This document shows positions 1 through 7,875 of a stretch of 15,250 nt of DNA, piece after piece (the stretch's first letter is position 1; each line of letters opens with the position of its first letter). Under the pieces are notes generated by a model. The model saw only the letters and a program-made list of their open reading frames with translations, searched no databases and was not told the origin of the DNA. The position numbers and the translations under genes were made by a program. This DNA comes from Actinomycetes bacterium (GTDB lineage: Bacteria > Actinomycetota > Actinomycetes > Mycobacteriales > Micromonosporaceae). The DNA is taken from assembly GCA_023437285.1 (NCBI GenBank), contig JAEZGP010000297.1:1-15250 (forward strand), read 5' to 3'.

Positions 1-331
1 GGAACTCGGCCTCGACCGCGCGGCGCTCGCCGAAGTCCTGCGTCGAGTTGAGATAACCCGCGCGCACGCCCAGCGTGGTGAGCGCGTCGACCTGGTCGTG
101 CATCAGCGCGATCAGCGGCGAGATCACAACCCCGGTGCCGGGCCGCACCATCGCCGGGATCTGGTAGCACAGCGACTTGCCGCCGCCCGTCGGCATGAGG
201 ACCAGCGCGTCGCCGCCCCCCACCAACTGGTCGATGATGGCCCGCTGCTCACCGCGGAACGCGTCGTAGCCGAACACGCGTCGCAGCACCACGGCGGGGT
301 CGGCCCCCACGAGCTGTCCGGACGACGTCAT
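1..331 (-). CDS. recQ: ATP-dependent DNA helicase RecQ (N-terminal part, cut by window edge)
   Basis: A 3'-to-5' superfamily 2 DNA helicase acting in recombination and repair. Only the first 110 codons lie in the window; the gene runs off the left edge. Reading from ATG at 331, the protein shows the RecQ motif 0 region (residues about 18-33, VFGYDAFRGEQRAII), a Walker A motif MPTGGGKSLC (about 46-55), and motif Ia around VVISPLIALMHDQVDAL followed by LNST. These are diagnostic for RecQ rather than for other SF2 helicases. No Shine-Dalgarno is seen before the ATG. Instead TAGGAT lies 6 nt upstream (343-338), so the mRNA is probably leaderless. The gene is divergent from the small membrane protein at 456; the 124 bp between them holds both promoters. 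The family call is secure. Which RecQ subtype (with or without RQC and HRDC domains) cannot be seen. Confidence 0.95.
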   Translation of the reverse strand, partial: MTSSGQLVGADPAVVLRRVFGYDAFRGEQRAIIDQLVGGGDALVLMPTGGGKSLCYQIPAMVRPGTGVVISPLIALMHDQVDALTTLGVRAGYLNSTQDFGERRAVEAEF

Positions 332-337
332 CCGGCG

Positions 338-343
338 ATCCTA
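338..343 (-). promoter_or_regulatory. -10 element of recQ, leaderless geometry
   Basis: On the minus strand TAGGAT (343 to 338) fits the actinobacterial TANNNT -10 consensus. It is followed by exactly 6 nt before the ATG at 331, so transcription should begin at or next to the start codon. No convincing -35 is seen 17-18 bp further upstream, where the sequence is GC-rich. The same geometry recurs before mqnA. Confidence 0.5.
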
Positions 344-455
344 TGGGACCCCTCCGACACCCCGCCCGTTATCTACCACCGGCGTCGCGTTTGGCCCAGC
401 GAGGTCGCGGGAACCACATCGTCAGCACTCACATGCGTTATCCCGGAGGTTGACA

Positions 456-728
456 ATGACAGCGACCGGCATCATCACCGCCATCATCGTAGGCGCCATC
501 ATCGGCGTGCTGGGCCGCCTCGTGGTCCCCGGCCGTCAGAACATGCCCGTCTGGCTCACCATCGTCGTGGGTATCGCGGCCGCCCTGCTGGGCACCGTGA
601 TCGCCGGCGCGCTGGGCGTCAAGGACACCGCCGGCTTCGACTGGATCGAGTTCTTCATCCAGGTCGCCCTGGCCGCGCTCGGCGTCTTCCTGATCGCCGG
701 GGCGTACGGTCGCCGCAGCCGGGTCTGA
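456..728 (+). CDS. GlsB/YeaQ/YmgE (transglycosylase-associated) family small membrane protein
   Basis: A 90-aa, very hydrophobic protein with about three transmembrane segments (near residues 4-22, 32-52 and 64-85) and a conserved Gly-rich pattern, IIGVLGRLVVPGRQNMP. This matches the GlsB/YeaQ/YmgE (transglycosylase-associated protein) family. These proteins of the cytoplasmic membrane are induced by general stress in many bacteria, but their biochemical role is unknown. ATG 456 is chosen because GGAGG lies at 445-449, 6 nt upstream; the frame extends 5' only to a TTG at 450 that falls in the spacer. The gene stands alone: divergent from recQ and convergent with the HelD-like gene, with a strong hairpin (782-820) after its stop. 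No stress-sigma promoter could be identified with confidence in 332-445. Family assignment is good; function is not known. Confidence 0.85.
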   Translation: MTATGIITAIIVGAIIGVLGRLVVPGRQNMPVWLTIVVGIAAALLGTVIAGALGVKDTAGFDWIEFFIQVALAALGVFLIAGAYGRRSRV

Positions 729-781
729 GGACCGCACCACCACACGTACAGACCACGGGCGGTTCAACGACGAGCCGTCCG

Positions 782-820
782 GACGGAGGGGCATCGTGCC
801 GAGCACGGTGCCCCTCCGTC
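782..820. terminator. Strong bidirectional hairpin between convergent genes
   Basis: Arms 782-799 and 803-820 form an 18-bp stem (one T-G wobble at 794/808) around a 3-nt CGA loop. It sits between the stop of the small membrane protein (728) and the stop of the HelD-like helicase (824), a position suited to terminating both. There is no T-run on either side, as is usual for actinobacterial terminators. Confidence 0.8.
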
Positions 821-823
821 GTG

Positions 824-2785
824 TCACGGGGTCAGGACCGCCGGCAGTGGCCGGGTATGGACGACGACGAGCCGGGAGACCGCGCGGGTGAGCACGACGT
901 AGAGCCGGTGCAGCCCGCGCTCCTCGGCCGCCACGATGTCGGCGGGCTCGGCGACGATCACGTGGTCGTACTCCAGGCCCTTGGCCAGCGACGCGGGCAG
1001 GACGGTCACCCGTTCGGCGTCGAGGCCGGCCGCCTCGACCGCGGCGGCGAGTGCGGGGACCGCCGCGTCGGCGGCGATGAGGGCGACCGAGCCCTCCTGC
1101 TTGAGGGCCGCCCGCGCCTCGTCCACGGCGGCCGGGACCAGCGACGCGACCGGGGCCAGGCGCAGCGTTCCGTCCCGGCGCAGCGACTCGGCCGGCGGCA
1201 CGGAAACGTCCAGCGCCGGCAGCAGCCGGTTGGCCAGCTCCACCACGACGGCGGGCACCCGGAAGCCGGTCGTCAAGGCCACCACGGGCGTACCGGGTTT
1301 GCCGAGGTGGGACACCGTGTCCGCCCAGTCCCGCGAGGCCCACGGCGCGGTGCCCTGGGCCAGGTCGCCCAACAGGGTGAACGAGCCGTGTTCGCAGCGG
1401 CGCGCGACGGCCCGGCACTGCATGGGCGACAGGTCCTGCGCCTCGTCGATGACGATGTGCCCGTAGGAGGGCAGGCGCTCGATGAGGCCCGCCGCCTCGT
1501 CGATGAGCACCGCGTCGGCGGCCGACCACCTCGCCGCCTTCGCCGTTCGGGGCGGTTTCGTCCAGGCCAGGGCCGCGATCTCCGCCTCGGTCAGCACGTC
1601 GGCCGCCGAGGAGGGGTCCGACAGCACGGCGAACACCAGTTCCTCCGGGGTCACCGCCGGCCACGCGTGGTCGAGGAACGCGCGCACCTCGGGGCGGCGG
1701 GCCATCCGGCGCTGCCACGCCTCCGACGGCGAGTCGCCGCGCTTCGCCTCGGCCTGGCGCAGCAGCAGCGAGACGACCCGGGCCAGGACCCGCTCGCGGC
1801 CCAGCGCGTGAGGCGGGTCCTCGCGGCGTACGTCGTCGACGATGCGGCGCAGCGCGTCGACGCTGATCCGCCAGCGCCACGACCCGTCCGTGACGGTCAA
1901 CGGGTCGACGGGCCTCCGGACGTACTCGCCGAGGCGGCGGCGTAGCACGACGGCGAGGCGCGGGTCGTGCTTGAGCGCCGCGGCCGCCGGCGTGTCCGTG
2001 CCGCGGACCTCGACCCGCCCGATCAGCTCGTCCACCGTGGACTGCTCGACGTCGACCTCCCCGAGCGCGGGCAGGACCGCCTCGATGTAGCGGAGGAACG
2101 CCCGGTTGGGGCCGAGGACCAGCACCTTCGAGCGGCGCAGGCGCTCGCGGTGGGCATAGAGCAGGTACGCCGCGCGGTGCAGGCCGACGGCCGTCTTGCC
2201 GGTGCCCGGCGCCCCCTGTACGGCGATCGACGCGTCGAGTTCGGCGCGGACCAGCACGTCCTGCTCGGGTTGGATGGTGGCGACGATGTCGCGCATCGGG
2301 CCGACGCGCGGCCGCTCGATCTCCTCGGTGAGGATGCGGGAGGCGGTACCCAGTTCCTCGCCGCGGTTGAGGTGCTCGTCCTCGAAGCCGCTGAGCTCGC
2401 CTCTGACGAAGCCGAACCGGCGCCGGATGTCGACACCTTGTGGTTCTGTGACGTTGGCCTGGTAGAACTTGCGCGACAGCGGAGCGCGCCAGTCGAGCAC
2501 CAGCGGCTCGCCGGCGGCGTCGGTGACGTGGCGGCGGCCTATGTGAAACCGGTCCCGCTCGACGTCGAGCCGCCCGAAGAACAGCGGCGTGTCGGGGTTG
2601 TCGGCGAGCTCGGCGATGCGCCGGGCCAGGTGCCGGCCGAGGGTCTCGGCCGCGAACGGGTCCCCGGCCACCTGATCCCCGGTGGAGAACAGGTCTTCGG
2701 CGTGTTCCCGCATGCGGCGCAGCGCTTCGCGGGAGGCTTCCAGGTGCGCTCGCTCGGCGGCGAGCTCGTCGTGCAGTGCGGGCAC
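824..2785 (-). CDS. helD: HelD-family (HelR-like) UvrD-type helicase acting on RNA polymerase
   Basis: A superfamily 1 ATPase of the HelD family. Gram-positive HelD proteins bind RNA polymerase, insert arms into its channels and release stalled or rifamycin-bound enzyme; the actinobacterial HelR branch confers rifamycin tolerance. From GTG 2785 the protein has 653 aa. It begins with the HelD-type coiled-coil arm (DELAAERAHLEASREALRRM). Walker A GAPGTGKTA is near residues 191-199 and DEAQDLSP near 447-454. Motifs GLEYDHVIV and LYVVLTRA lie in the C-terminal half. The start is chosen because AAGGA lies 7 nt before GTG 2785, while the longer start ATG 2842 adds 19 residues and has no evident SD. 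A possible -10 (TAGGCT, 2917-2912) lies upstream. I did not recognise the 19-bp rifamycin-associated element in the upstream DNA. HelD versus HelR cannot be decided here. Confidence 0.88.
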   Translation of the reverse strand: MPALHDELAAERAHLEASREALRRMREHAEDLFSTGDQVAGDPFAAETLGRHLARRIAELADNPDTPLFFGRLDVERDRFHIGRRHVTDAAGEPLVLDWRAPLSRKFYQANVTEPQGVDIRRRFGFVRGELSGFEDEHLNRGEELGTASRILTEEIERPRVGPMRDIVATIQPEQDVLVRAELDASIAVQGAPGTGKTAVGLHRAAYLLYAHRERLRRSKVLVLGPNRAFLRYIEAVLPALGEVDVEQSTVDELIGRVEVRGTDTPAAAALKHDPRLAVVLRRRLGEYVRRPVDPLTVTDGSWRWRISVDALRRIVDDVRREDPPHALGRERVLARVVSLLLRQAEAKRGDSPSEAWQRRMARRPEVRAFLDHAWPAVTPEELVFAVLSDPSSAADVLTEAEIAALAWTKPPRTAKAARWSAADAVLIDEAAGLIERLPSYGHIVIDEAQDLSPMQCRAVARRCEHGSFTLLGDLAQGTAPWASRDWADTVSHLGKPGTPVVALTTGFRVPAVVVELANRLLPALDVSVPPAESLRRDGTLRLAPVASLVPAAVDEARAALKQEGSVALIAADAAVPALAAAVEAAGLDAERVTVLPASLAKGLEYDHVIVAEPADIVAAEERGLHRLYVVLTRAVSRLVVVHTRPLPAVLTP

Positions 2786-2923
2786 GGTGATTTCCTTCAG
2801 GGGAATCTCAGCTGCTGCTCGCTCGCGTATCCGGGACCTCATGGGTCGAGCCCGGCGCGTCGGGACGTCCGCTGCGGTGCCTACCTCACCGCGGCCGTCA
2901 AGCGGTGCTCCAGCCTACGCGCG

Positions 2924-2946
2924 ATTCGGGTGCTGTCCCACCGAAT
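2924..2946 (-). terminator. Possible weak hairpin downstream of hipBA
   Basis: ATTCGGGTG (2924-2932) and CACCGAAT (2939-2946) can pair as 4 + 4 bp with one bulged base around a 6-nt loop, 45 bp after the hipA stop. There is no T-run. It could end hipBA transcription before the HelD-like gene on the same strand, but the stem is weak. Confidence 0.25.
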
Positions 2947-2990
2947 TACGGCCTTGCCTCGGAGGGTCAGCTGTGATTCGCATCGGCTTG

Positions 2991-4301
2991 TCACCGGTTT
3001 TGGTTGAGCGCCCTCCGGCACCAGAGTGCGCGAGTTCTGACGCGCTCTACCAAACGGGCCGGCAGCTTGCTCTCGAGCGCTGGGACCGTTTCATCTTGCG
3101 CGGCCTGTTCAAAGCAGTCCGGTGCACGTGCGGCAAGCGTGTCAATTCTTGTGATGGTCTCTTCGGGGTCGAGCCGATTTGTCTCCGCGAATCGACGCCA
3201 ATGCCGGTTGCTGATGCCCTCGATCCGGTACTCGCCACCGATACGCATGGCCATCTGCAGTTTTGGCAGGTACATGTCGTCATATGCGAGAGCGCTCGCA
3301 ACGTCGTACAGCGGGGCCAGCCGTACCTGCCTTCCCGAGAGTAGGAGCGAGTAGTTCTTCGCGTGGGCGTCAGTACCGGCGATGATCCAGTTGAAGGCCA
3401 GTGCGTCAACGAATCGAGTGATCTGTGCGTCCGCGGCGCGCTTCGGATGAACCTCGCGTCGGAGCATGTCGATGATGTGTTCGGGCGACGGCCCGCCATC
3501 GCTCTGGTACTTCTTGGTCGGCGATACTCCCAGAGCCTGACACAGGTCTTCCTGATGCAGGCGCTGGACCAGCCCTGTCTCGGACTGATACCGGCGGTCA
3601 TACCGTTCTACCTCGATCCCGCGCTCTTCTTCGAACGTCACCACCGAGGAACGTGCAACGAGGAGGCCGGCCAGGCCCGCCGCCGACAGGCACAGGTGCT
3701 CATTGAGATCGTGTTCGTCCAGCCCCGCCACTGCTGGCTTCAGGATGTGTGTCGTGGGCGTCGCGCCCCAGGGTTCGCCCCAGCGCCGGGCGATCGGATC
3801 GAAGTACAAGGCGGTCTTGGCCTGTGCCCCGGCAAGGCTGAACTGACCGCTGTTGTGAACATGCCAGGAAGTTGGGTCGGCACGCAGGACGCGTAGCCGT
3901 TCGGCCAGGTGCGCCTCGTCCAGCCATTGCACCCCACCGTCGCCATTGACGATCGACTCAACACGGCCGGGCGCGACAAATTGTGCACCACTCGCACAGT
4001 CCTCGCCGACGTGCTGTAAGAGCGCGAACGGGTTACCCGCCGATATCTGGTAGTCACGCGCCCAGCGTTCGAGCACTCGCTCGTTGTCGGGCAACAACCC
4101 CCAAAGCACAGAACGTACAACCGGATCCTCATGCGTTCGGCGGGCGAGCGGCATCGATAGCGATAACGGAGTGGCGTTTCGCGAAGAGCGCCAGTCTTCG
4201 TCGTACTCCAGCGCGAGACGCCCGTTGTCGGTCTGGGTCAGCACGCCGACGCGTCTGCCTGCCATGAGGACTATCAGGCTTGTGCCGACGATCTCAGGCA
4301 T
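2991..4301 (-). CDS. hipA: HipA-family Ser/Thr kinase toxin
   Basis: Toxin of a type II hipBA module. HipA kinases phosphorylate targets such as glutamyl-tRNA synthetase and arrest growth (persistence). The 436 aa match the family length. An N-terminal HipA domain (about 5-110, with PLSLSMPL and GLLPDNE) precedes the kinase core. The Gly-rich loop FSLAGAQAKTAL is at 154-165, and its S155 aligns with the autophosphorylated Ser150 of E. coli HipA. Other landmarks are HILKP (about 185-189), the catalytic loop GTDAHAKN (309-316, D311) and the metal-binding LYDVAS (D333). All key residues are present, so the toxin looks active. Its ATG overlaps the hipB stop by 8 nt, meaning antitoxin is translated first. 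Local GC (57% by hand count at 3121-3180) is well below the 72% at 7021-7080, which suggests horizontal acquisition. Confidence 0.96.
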   Translation of the reverse strand: MPEIVGTSLIVLMAGRRVGVLTQTDNGRLALEYDEDWRSSRNATPLSLSMPLARRTHEDPVVRSVLWGLLPDNERVLERWARDYQISAGNPFALLQHVGEDCASGAQFVAPGRVESIVNGDGGVQWLDEAHLAERLRVLRADPTSWHVHNSGQFSLAGAQAKTALYFDPIARRWGEPWGATPTTHILKPAVAGLDEHDLNEHLCLSAAGLAGLLVARSSVVTFEEERGIEVERYDRRYQSETGLVQRLHQEDLCQALGVSPTKKYQSDGGPSPEHIIDMLRREVHPKRAADAQITRFVDALAFNWIIAGTDAHAKNYSLLLSGRQVRLAPLYDVASALAYDDMYLPKLQMAMRIGGEYRIEGISNRHWRRFAETNRLDPEETITRIDTLAARAPDCFEQAAQDETVPALESKLPARLVERVRTRALWCRRALNQNR

Positions 4302-4566
4302 GATCGCCCCCGAGGTCGTCGAGCAGTGTGTCGAGGTCGATGTTGCCTGGGTCCGGTCCGATGGGCGATGCGTCCAACCCGATGTTCAGCGCATGCAGCG
4401 TTCGCAGCACCAATCCGAATTCGGCGGTTGCCTTGCCTGCCTCAAGGTCCGAAAGCCAACGACGACTGACGCCGGCCTCCGCGGCGAGCTCAGCCTGCGT
4501 TCGGCCACTGTCCTGCCTGCTTTGCCGGACGAAAAGGCCAAGGTCTCGTGCGCTGGCGATCCTCAT
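4294..4566 (-). CDS. hipB: HipB-family XRE antitoxin / repressor
   Basis: A 90-aa DNA-binding antitoxin. An XRE-type helix-turn-helix spans about residues 10-65, with the family signature TQAELAAEAGVSRRWLSDLEAGKA, followed by a short acidic tail. In hipBA systems HipB dimers bind operators upstream of their own gene and hold HipA in an inactive complex. The start ATG 4566 has GAGG 6 nt upstream (plus-strand cctc at 4573-4576). The stop overlaps the hipA start by 8 nt, so the two genes are one operon. Upstream lies an array of phased palindromes (4583-4684), the expected HipB binding sites, with a TAGTGT -10 candidate at 4607-4602 between the first two. Assignment rests on the HTH plus the adjacent hipA. 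Confidence 0.94.
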   Translation of the reverse strand: MRIASARDLGLFVRQSRQDSGRTQAELAAEAGVSRRWLSDLEAGKATAEFGLVLRTLHALNIGLDASPIGPDPGNIDLDTLLDDLGGDHA

Positions 4567-4582
4567 CCCCTACCTCAACACA

Positions 4583-4684
4583 TGTGCGCGTACGTGCTCA
4601 CACTACCTGATGTGCACGTACGTGCACGACGCTGCAGTTGTGCATGAACGCGCACAAGAACAGCTTGTGGATGAGCAGGCCACA
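4583..4684. promoter_or_regulatory. hipBA promoter-operator region: phased HipB-type operator array
   Basis: Three palindromes have centres exactly 28 bp apart (4591.5, 4619.5, 4647.5). O1 is 4583-4600, imperfect (7 of 9 positions pair). O2 is 4612-4627, a perfect 16-bp palindrome GTGCACGTACGTGCAC. O3 is 4638-4657, with 6-bp perfect arms TTGTGC/GCACAA. A weaker fourth, TGTGG-N9-CCACA (4666-4684, centre 4675), lies 27.5 bp further on. Aligned half-sites give TGTGCRCGT. On the minus strand TAGTGT (4607-4602) could be the hipB -10, placing O2 over the upstream promoter and O1 over the transcription start; no clear -35 is seen. E. coli hipBA also has four operators, though of different sequence. 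Confidence 0.75.
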
Positions 4685-4843
4685 CTGGTGACGGCCGCCC
4701 GGCGCTCCTTCGATGAGGTGTCGGCTGTGCCCATGGATGCGCGTTTTGTGCGGCCGACGAGTCTAGCCGTCCCACCCGGCCGACCGCATGTGATTTACCT
4801 GGTGATCGCGGTCGGGCCTGCTGGCGCCCCAGGCAGGGTGGTC

Positions 4844-5702
<859 letters not shown>

Positions 5703-5704
<2 letters not shown>

Positions 5705-5719
5705 CGCCGCCGGGGCGTC
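5703..5719. terminator. Short hairpin between convergent mqnA and serine hydrolase genes
   Basis: GACGCC (5703-5708, overlapping the mqnA stop) and GGCGTC (5714-5719) form a 6-bp GC stem with a 5-nt loop. Its position between two convergent stops suits a terminator, but it is short and has no T-run. Confidence 0.3.
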
Positions 5720-5735
5720 GTCGGCGGGCATGTCG

Positions 5736-6791
5736 TCAGCCGGCGGCGGCCAGGACCTGGGCGGCGACTCGCTTGCAGACGTTGCGGGCGTGGGCAAAGT
5801 CGCCGTCCCAGTCGCCCGTACTCGGGTAGCGCTGCAGGACCGACATGGTCCAGGTGTCGCCGATCGCCATGCACGACACGTGCCACTTGCGGTCCTCGTC
5901 GCGCAGCAGCCAGCCGTTCTTGATAGCGACCTTGGCCGCCGCCTGGTCGGGCAGGGCGTCGCGGATGCCGAAGTCGCCGGTCCCGCGCACCTTGCGCATC
6001 ATGTCGAGCAGCCAGGGCGTCCACTTTTTGCCGGCCGCGACCCCGTCGGCGACGCAGTCGCCCATCCGTACGGTGTCGCGGGCGGAGACGTACGTGCGGC
6101 TCCACTCGCCCCGGGTGGCCCTGCTGTCCGTCAGCTTGCACATCTTGATCAGGCGGTTGATCGAGGCGATGCCGCCGTTGGCGTTGAAGATCGTGGTGGC
6201 GGCGTTGTTGTCGCTGTCCCGGATCATGATCTCGATCGTGCGCAGCCGGGACGAGCTGGGCTTCTCGCCGCGCGCGGCGGCCCGGCGCAGGTAGTCGGCG
6301 CCCAGCCAGGCCTTGATCATGGAGGCGGTGGTGCTCACCGCAGCCATGTTCTTCGAGCCCACGATCGTGCCCGTCCGCCGGTCGAGCAGCGCCCAGCTCC
6401 AGAAGCCGGTCGTCTTGACGGTCACCTTCGTCGGGCGAAACGGCAGCGGTGCGGGCGGCGGCCGGGTCGCGCGGCTGGCAGCCGACGGACGCGGCTCGGG
6501 CGACGGGGAGACGCCCGCATGCGCGAAGGTCCCGGCCCGGTCACCGGCCGTGGCGGCCGGCGTGTCCGGGAGGAGGCGCAGCGCCGCACCGGTGCCGATC
6601 ACGGCCACCAGGACCAGGGCGACCCACCAGCCGGCGCGCCTGCGGCGGTGCCGTGCCGGCCCGGGGGCGGCGGGGTCCGGCCGTACGGGGGACTCGCCGC
6701 GGACCGCCTCGTCGTCGGGTTCCGCCCGCTGATGCGGTATGTGCGGCCAGGCGCCGGAGTGCGGATACGAGGGGTCGTCGTCGGATGACAC
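5736..6791 (-). CDS. Membrane-anchored class A beta-lactamase-fold serine hydrolase
   Basis: From GTG 6791 this is a 351-aa protein. It has a charged, Pro-rich cytoplasmic N-tail ending in HRRRR, one transmembrane helix (about 53-74), a Pro/Ser-rich linker, then an extracytoplasmic serine hydrolase domain from about residue 120. The catalytic signatures are visible: SxxK as SMIK (S157, K160), SDN (193-195), a Glu in GEWS (about 229) and KNG (291-293) in place of KTG. The S157-S193 spacing (36) is shorter than the 60 residues of true class A enzymes, so antibiotic hydrolysis is doubtful; a cell-envelope role is more likely. GTG 6791 is chosen because GAGG lies just upstream and a promoter (6831-6860) sits 5' of it. 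An in-frame ATG at 6908 would add a non-conserved tail overlapping the paa control region. No clear ortholog is recognised. Confidence 0.8.
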   Translation of the reverse strand: MSSDDDPSYPHSGAWPHIPHQRAEPDDEAVRGESPVRPDPAAPGPARHRRRRAGWWVALVLVAVIGTGAALRLLPDTPAATAGDRAGTFAHAGVSPSPEPRPSAASRATRPPPAPLPFRPTKVTVKTTGFWSWALLDRRTGTIVGSKNMAAVSTTASMIKAWLGADYLRRAAARGEKPSSSRLRTIEIMIRDSDNNAATTIFNANGGIASINRLIKMCKLTDSRATRGEWSRTYVSARDTVRMGDCVADGVAAGKKWTPWLLDMMRKVRGTGDFGIRDALPDQAAAKVAIKNGWLLRDEDRKWHVSCMAIGDTWTMSVLQRYPSTGDWDGDFAHARNVCKRVAAQVLAAAG

Positions 6792-6830
6792 GGGGGGACC
6801 TCGGAGGGGATCGGGGTCGGCGGCGCCCAC

Positions 6831-6860
6831 AATGTAGCGGACTAAACCGGACATCAATAA
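6831..6860 (-). promoter_or_regulatory. Candidate promoter of the serine hydrolase gene
   Basis: On the minus strand TTATTG (6860-6855), an 18-bp spacer and TACATT (6836-6831) resemble a housekeeping -35/-10 pair in an AT-richer patch, about 40 bp before GTG 6791. This supports the shorter protein start. Confidence 0.45.
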
Positions 6861-6909
6861 GCAGAAACGGACAAGATCAGCCTTAAGTGGTATAGGTGGG
6901 CTACCCAAC

Positions 6910-6950
6910 GTGTTACAGGACCTTGTTCATATCTCCGTTGGCTGTAACAC
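6910..6950. promoter_or_regulatory. paa operon control region: perfect 9-bp inverted repeat over a candidate promoter
   Basis: GTGTTACAG (6910-6918) and CTGTAACAC (6942-6950) are exact reverse complements separated by 23 nt, with arm centres 32 bp apart (about three helical turns). TTGTTC (6923-6928), a 16-bp spacer and TAACAC (6945-6950) form a possible promoter whose -10 ends 7 nt before GTG 6958. The right arm would overlap the -10 and the left arm abut the -35, the layout of a repressor operator. The likely ligand is a PaaR/PaaX-type regulator responding to phenylacetyl-CoA, but none is encoded here and the repeat does not match an operator I know. Confidence 0.55.
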
Positions 6951-6957
6951 TGAAACC

Positions 6958-7875
6958 GTGACCGCCGTCACCGCGTACTTCCACGAACTGATCGCGACCG
7001 ATCAACGCATCGAGCCGCGCGACTGGATGCCCGACGCCTACCGCGCGACGCTCATCCGCCAGATCGCCCAGCACGCGCACTCCGAGATCATCGGCATGCA
7101 GCCCGAGGCCAACTGGCTCACCCGCGCGCCGAGCCTGGCCCGCAAGGCGATCCTGCTGGCCAAGGTGCAGGACGAGGCGGGCCACGGCCTCTACCTCTAC
7201 GCCGCCGCCGAAACGCTCGGCGTCGCGCGCGACGACCTGGTCGACGCGCTGCTGCAAGGCCGGCACAAGTACTCCAGCATCTTCAACTACCCGACGCTGA
7301 GCTGGGCGGACGTCGGGACGATCGGCTGGCTCGTCGACGGGGCGGCGATCGTCAACCAGGTGCCGCTGACCCGCTGCTCCTACGGCCCGTACGCCCGGGC
7401 GATGGTGCGCATCTGCAAGGAGGAGTCGTTCCACCAGCGGCAGGGCTACGACGTGCTCCACACGCTCACCCGTGGGACGCCACGGCAGCGGGAGATGGCC
7501 CAGGAGTCGGTCAACCGGTGGTGGTACCCGTCGCTGGCCATGTTCGGCCCGCCCGACAAGGAATCAACGCACTCGGAGCAGTCGATGGCGTGGGGCATCA
7601 AGCGGCACGGCAATGACGAGCTGCGCCAACGCTTCGTGGACCTGTGCGTACCGCAGGCCGAGGTGCTCGGCGTGACCCTGCCCGACCCCGAGCTGCGCTG
7701 GAACGACGAGCGCGGCCACTACGACTTCACCCCGCCCGACTACGCCGAGCTGATGGCCGTCGTCGCGGGCAACGGCCCGGCCAACCGGGACCGGATGCGT
7801 CACCGCCGCCGCGCTCACGATCAACACCAGTGGGTACGCGAGGCGGCCACCGCGTACGCGGAGAAGCACCGATGA
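6958..7875 (+). CDS. paaA: 1,2-phenylacetyl-CoA epoxidase, catalytic subunit PaaA
   Basis: Catalytic di-iron subunit of the multicomponent oxygenase that epoxidises the aromatic ring of phenylacetyl-CoA, the key step of aerobic phenylacetate degradation. From GTG 6958 it is 305 aa, close to the usual ~309. [33 protein letters not shown] is near-identical to the family consensus. Iron-ligand motifs are visible: E43 in HSEI, EAGH (E73, H76) and EESFH (E156, H159). GTG 6958 is preferred because family N-termini start at about this point and the inverted repeat 6910-6950 lies just upstream. GTG 6910 would add 16 non-conserved residues inside that repeat. No SD is seen at either, so initiation is probably leaderless. 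The stop overlaps the paaB start (ATGA). It is the first gene of a five-gene operon. Confidence 0.95.
   Translation: MTAVTAYFHELIATDQRIEPRDWMPDAYRATLIRQIAQHAHSEIIGMQPEANWLTRAPSLARKAILLAKVQDEAGHGLYLYAAAETLGVARDDLVDALLQGRHKYSSIFNYPTLSWADVGTIGWLVDGAAIVNQVPLTRCSYGPYARAMVRICKEESFHQRQGYDVLHTLTRGTPRQREMAQESVNRWWYPSLAMFGPPDKESTHSEQSMAWGIKRHGNDELRQRFVDLCVPQAEVLGVTLPDPELRWNDERGHYDFTPPDYAELMAVVAGNGPANRDRMRHRRRAHDQHQWVREAATAYAEKHR

Noticed and set aside
438..1880. A 480-codon minus-strand open frame
   Set aside because: It is an alternate frame of the HelD-like gene (Ala/Arg/Gly-rich translation) that continues over the terminator hairpin and the small membrane gene; no recognisable domain.
98..1945. 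A 615-codon plus-strand open frame across recQ and helD
   Set aside because: It is antisense to recQ and the HelD-like gene and spans their promoters, terminator and the GlsB-type gene. The product is a low-complexity Arg/Gly/His-rich sequence typical of high-GC shadow frames.
1967..3007. A 346-codon plus-strand open frame opposite the N-terminus of helD
   Set aside because: Mirror of the helicase reading frame. The translation is compositionally biased and shows no domain or SD.
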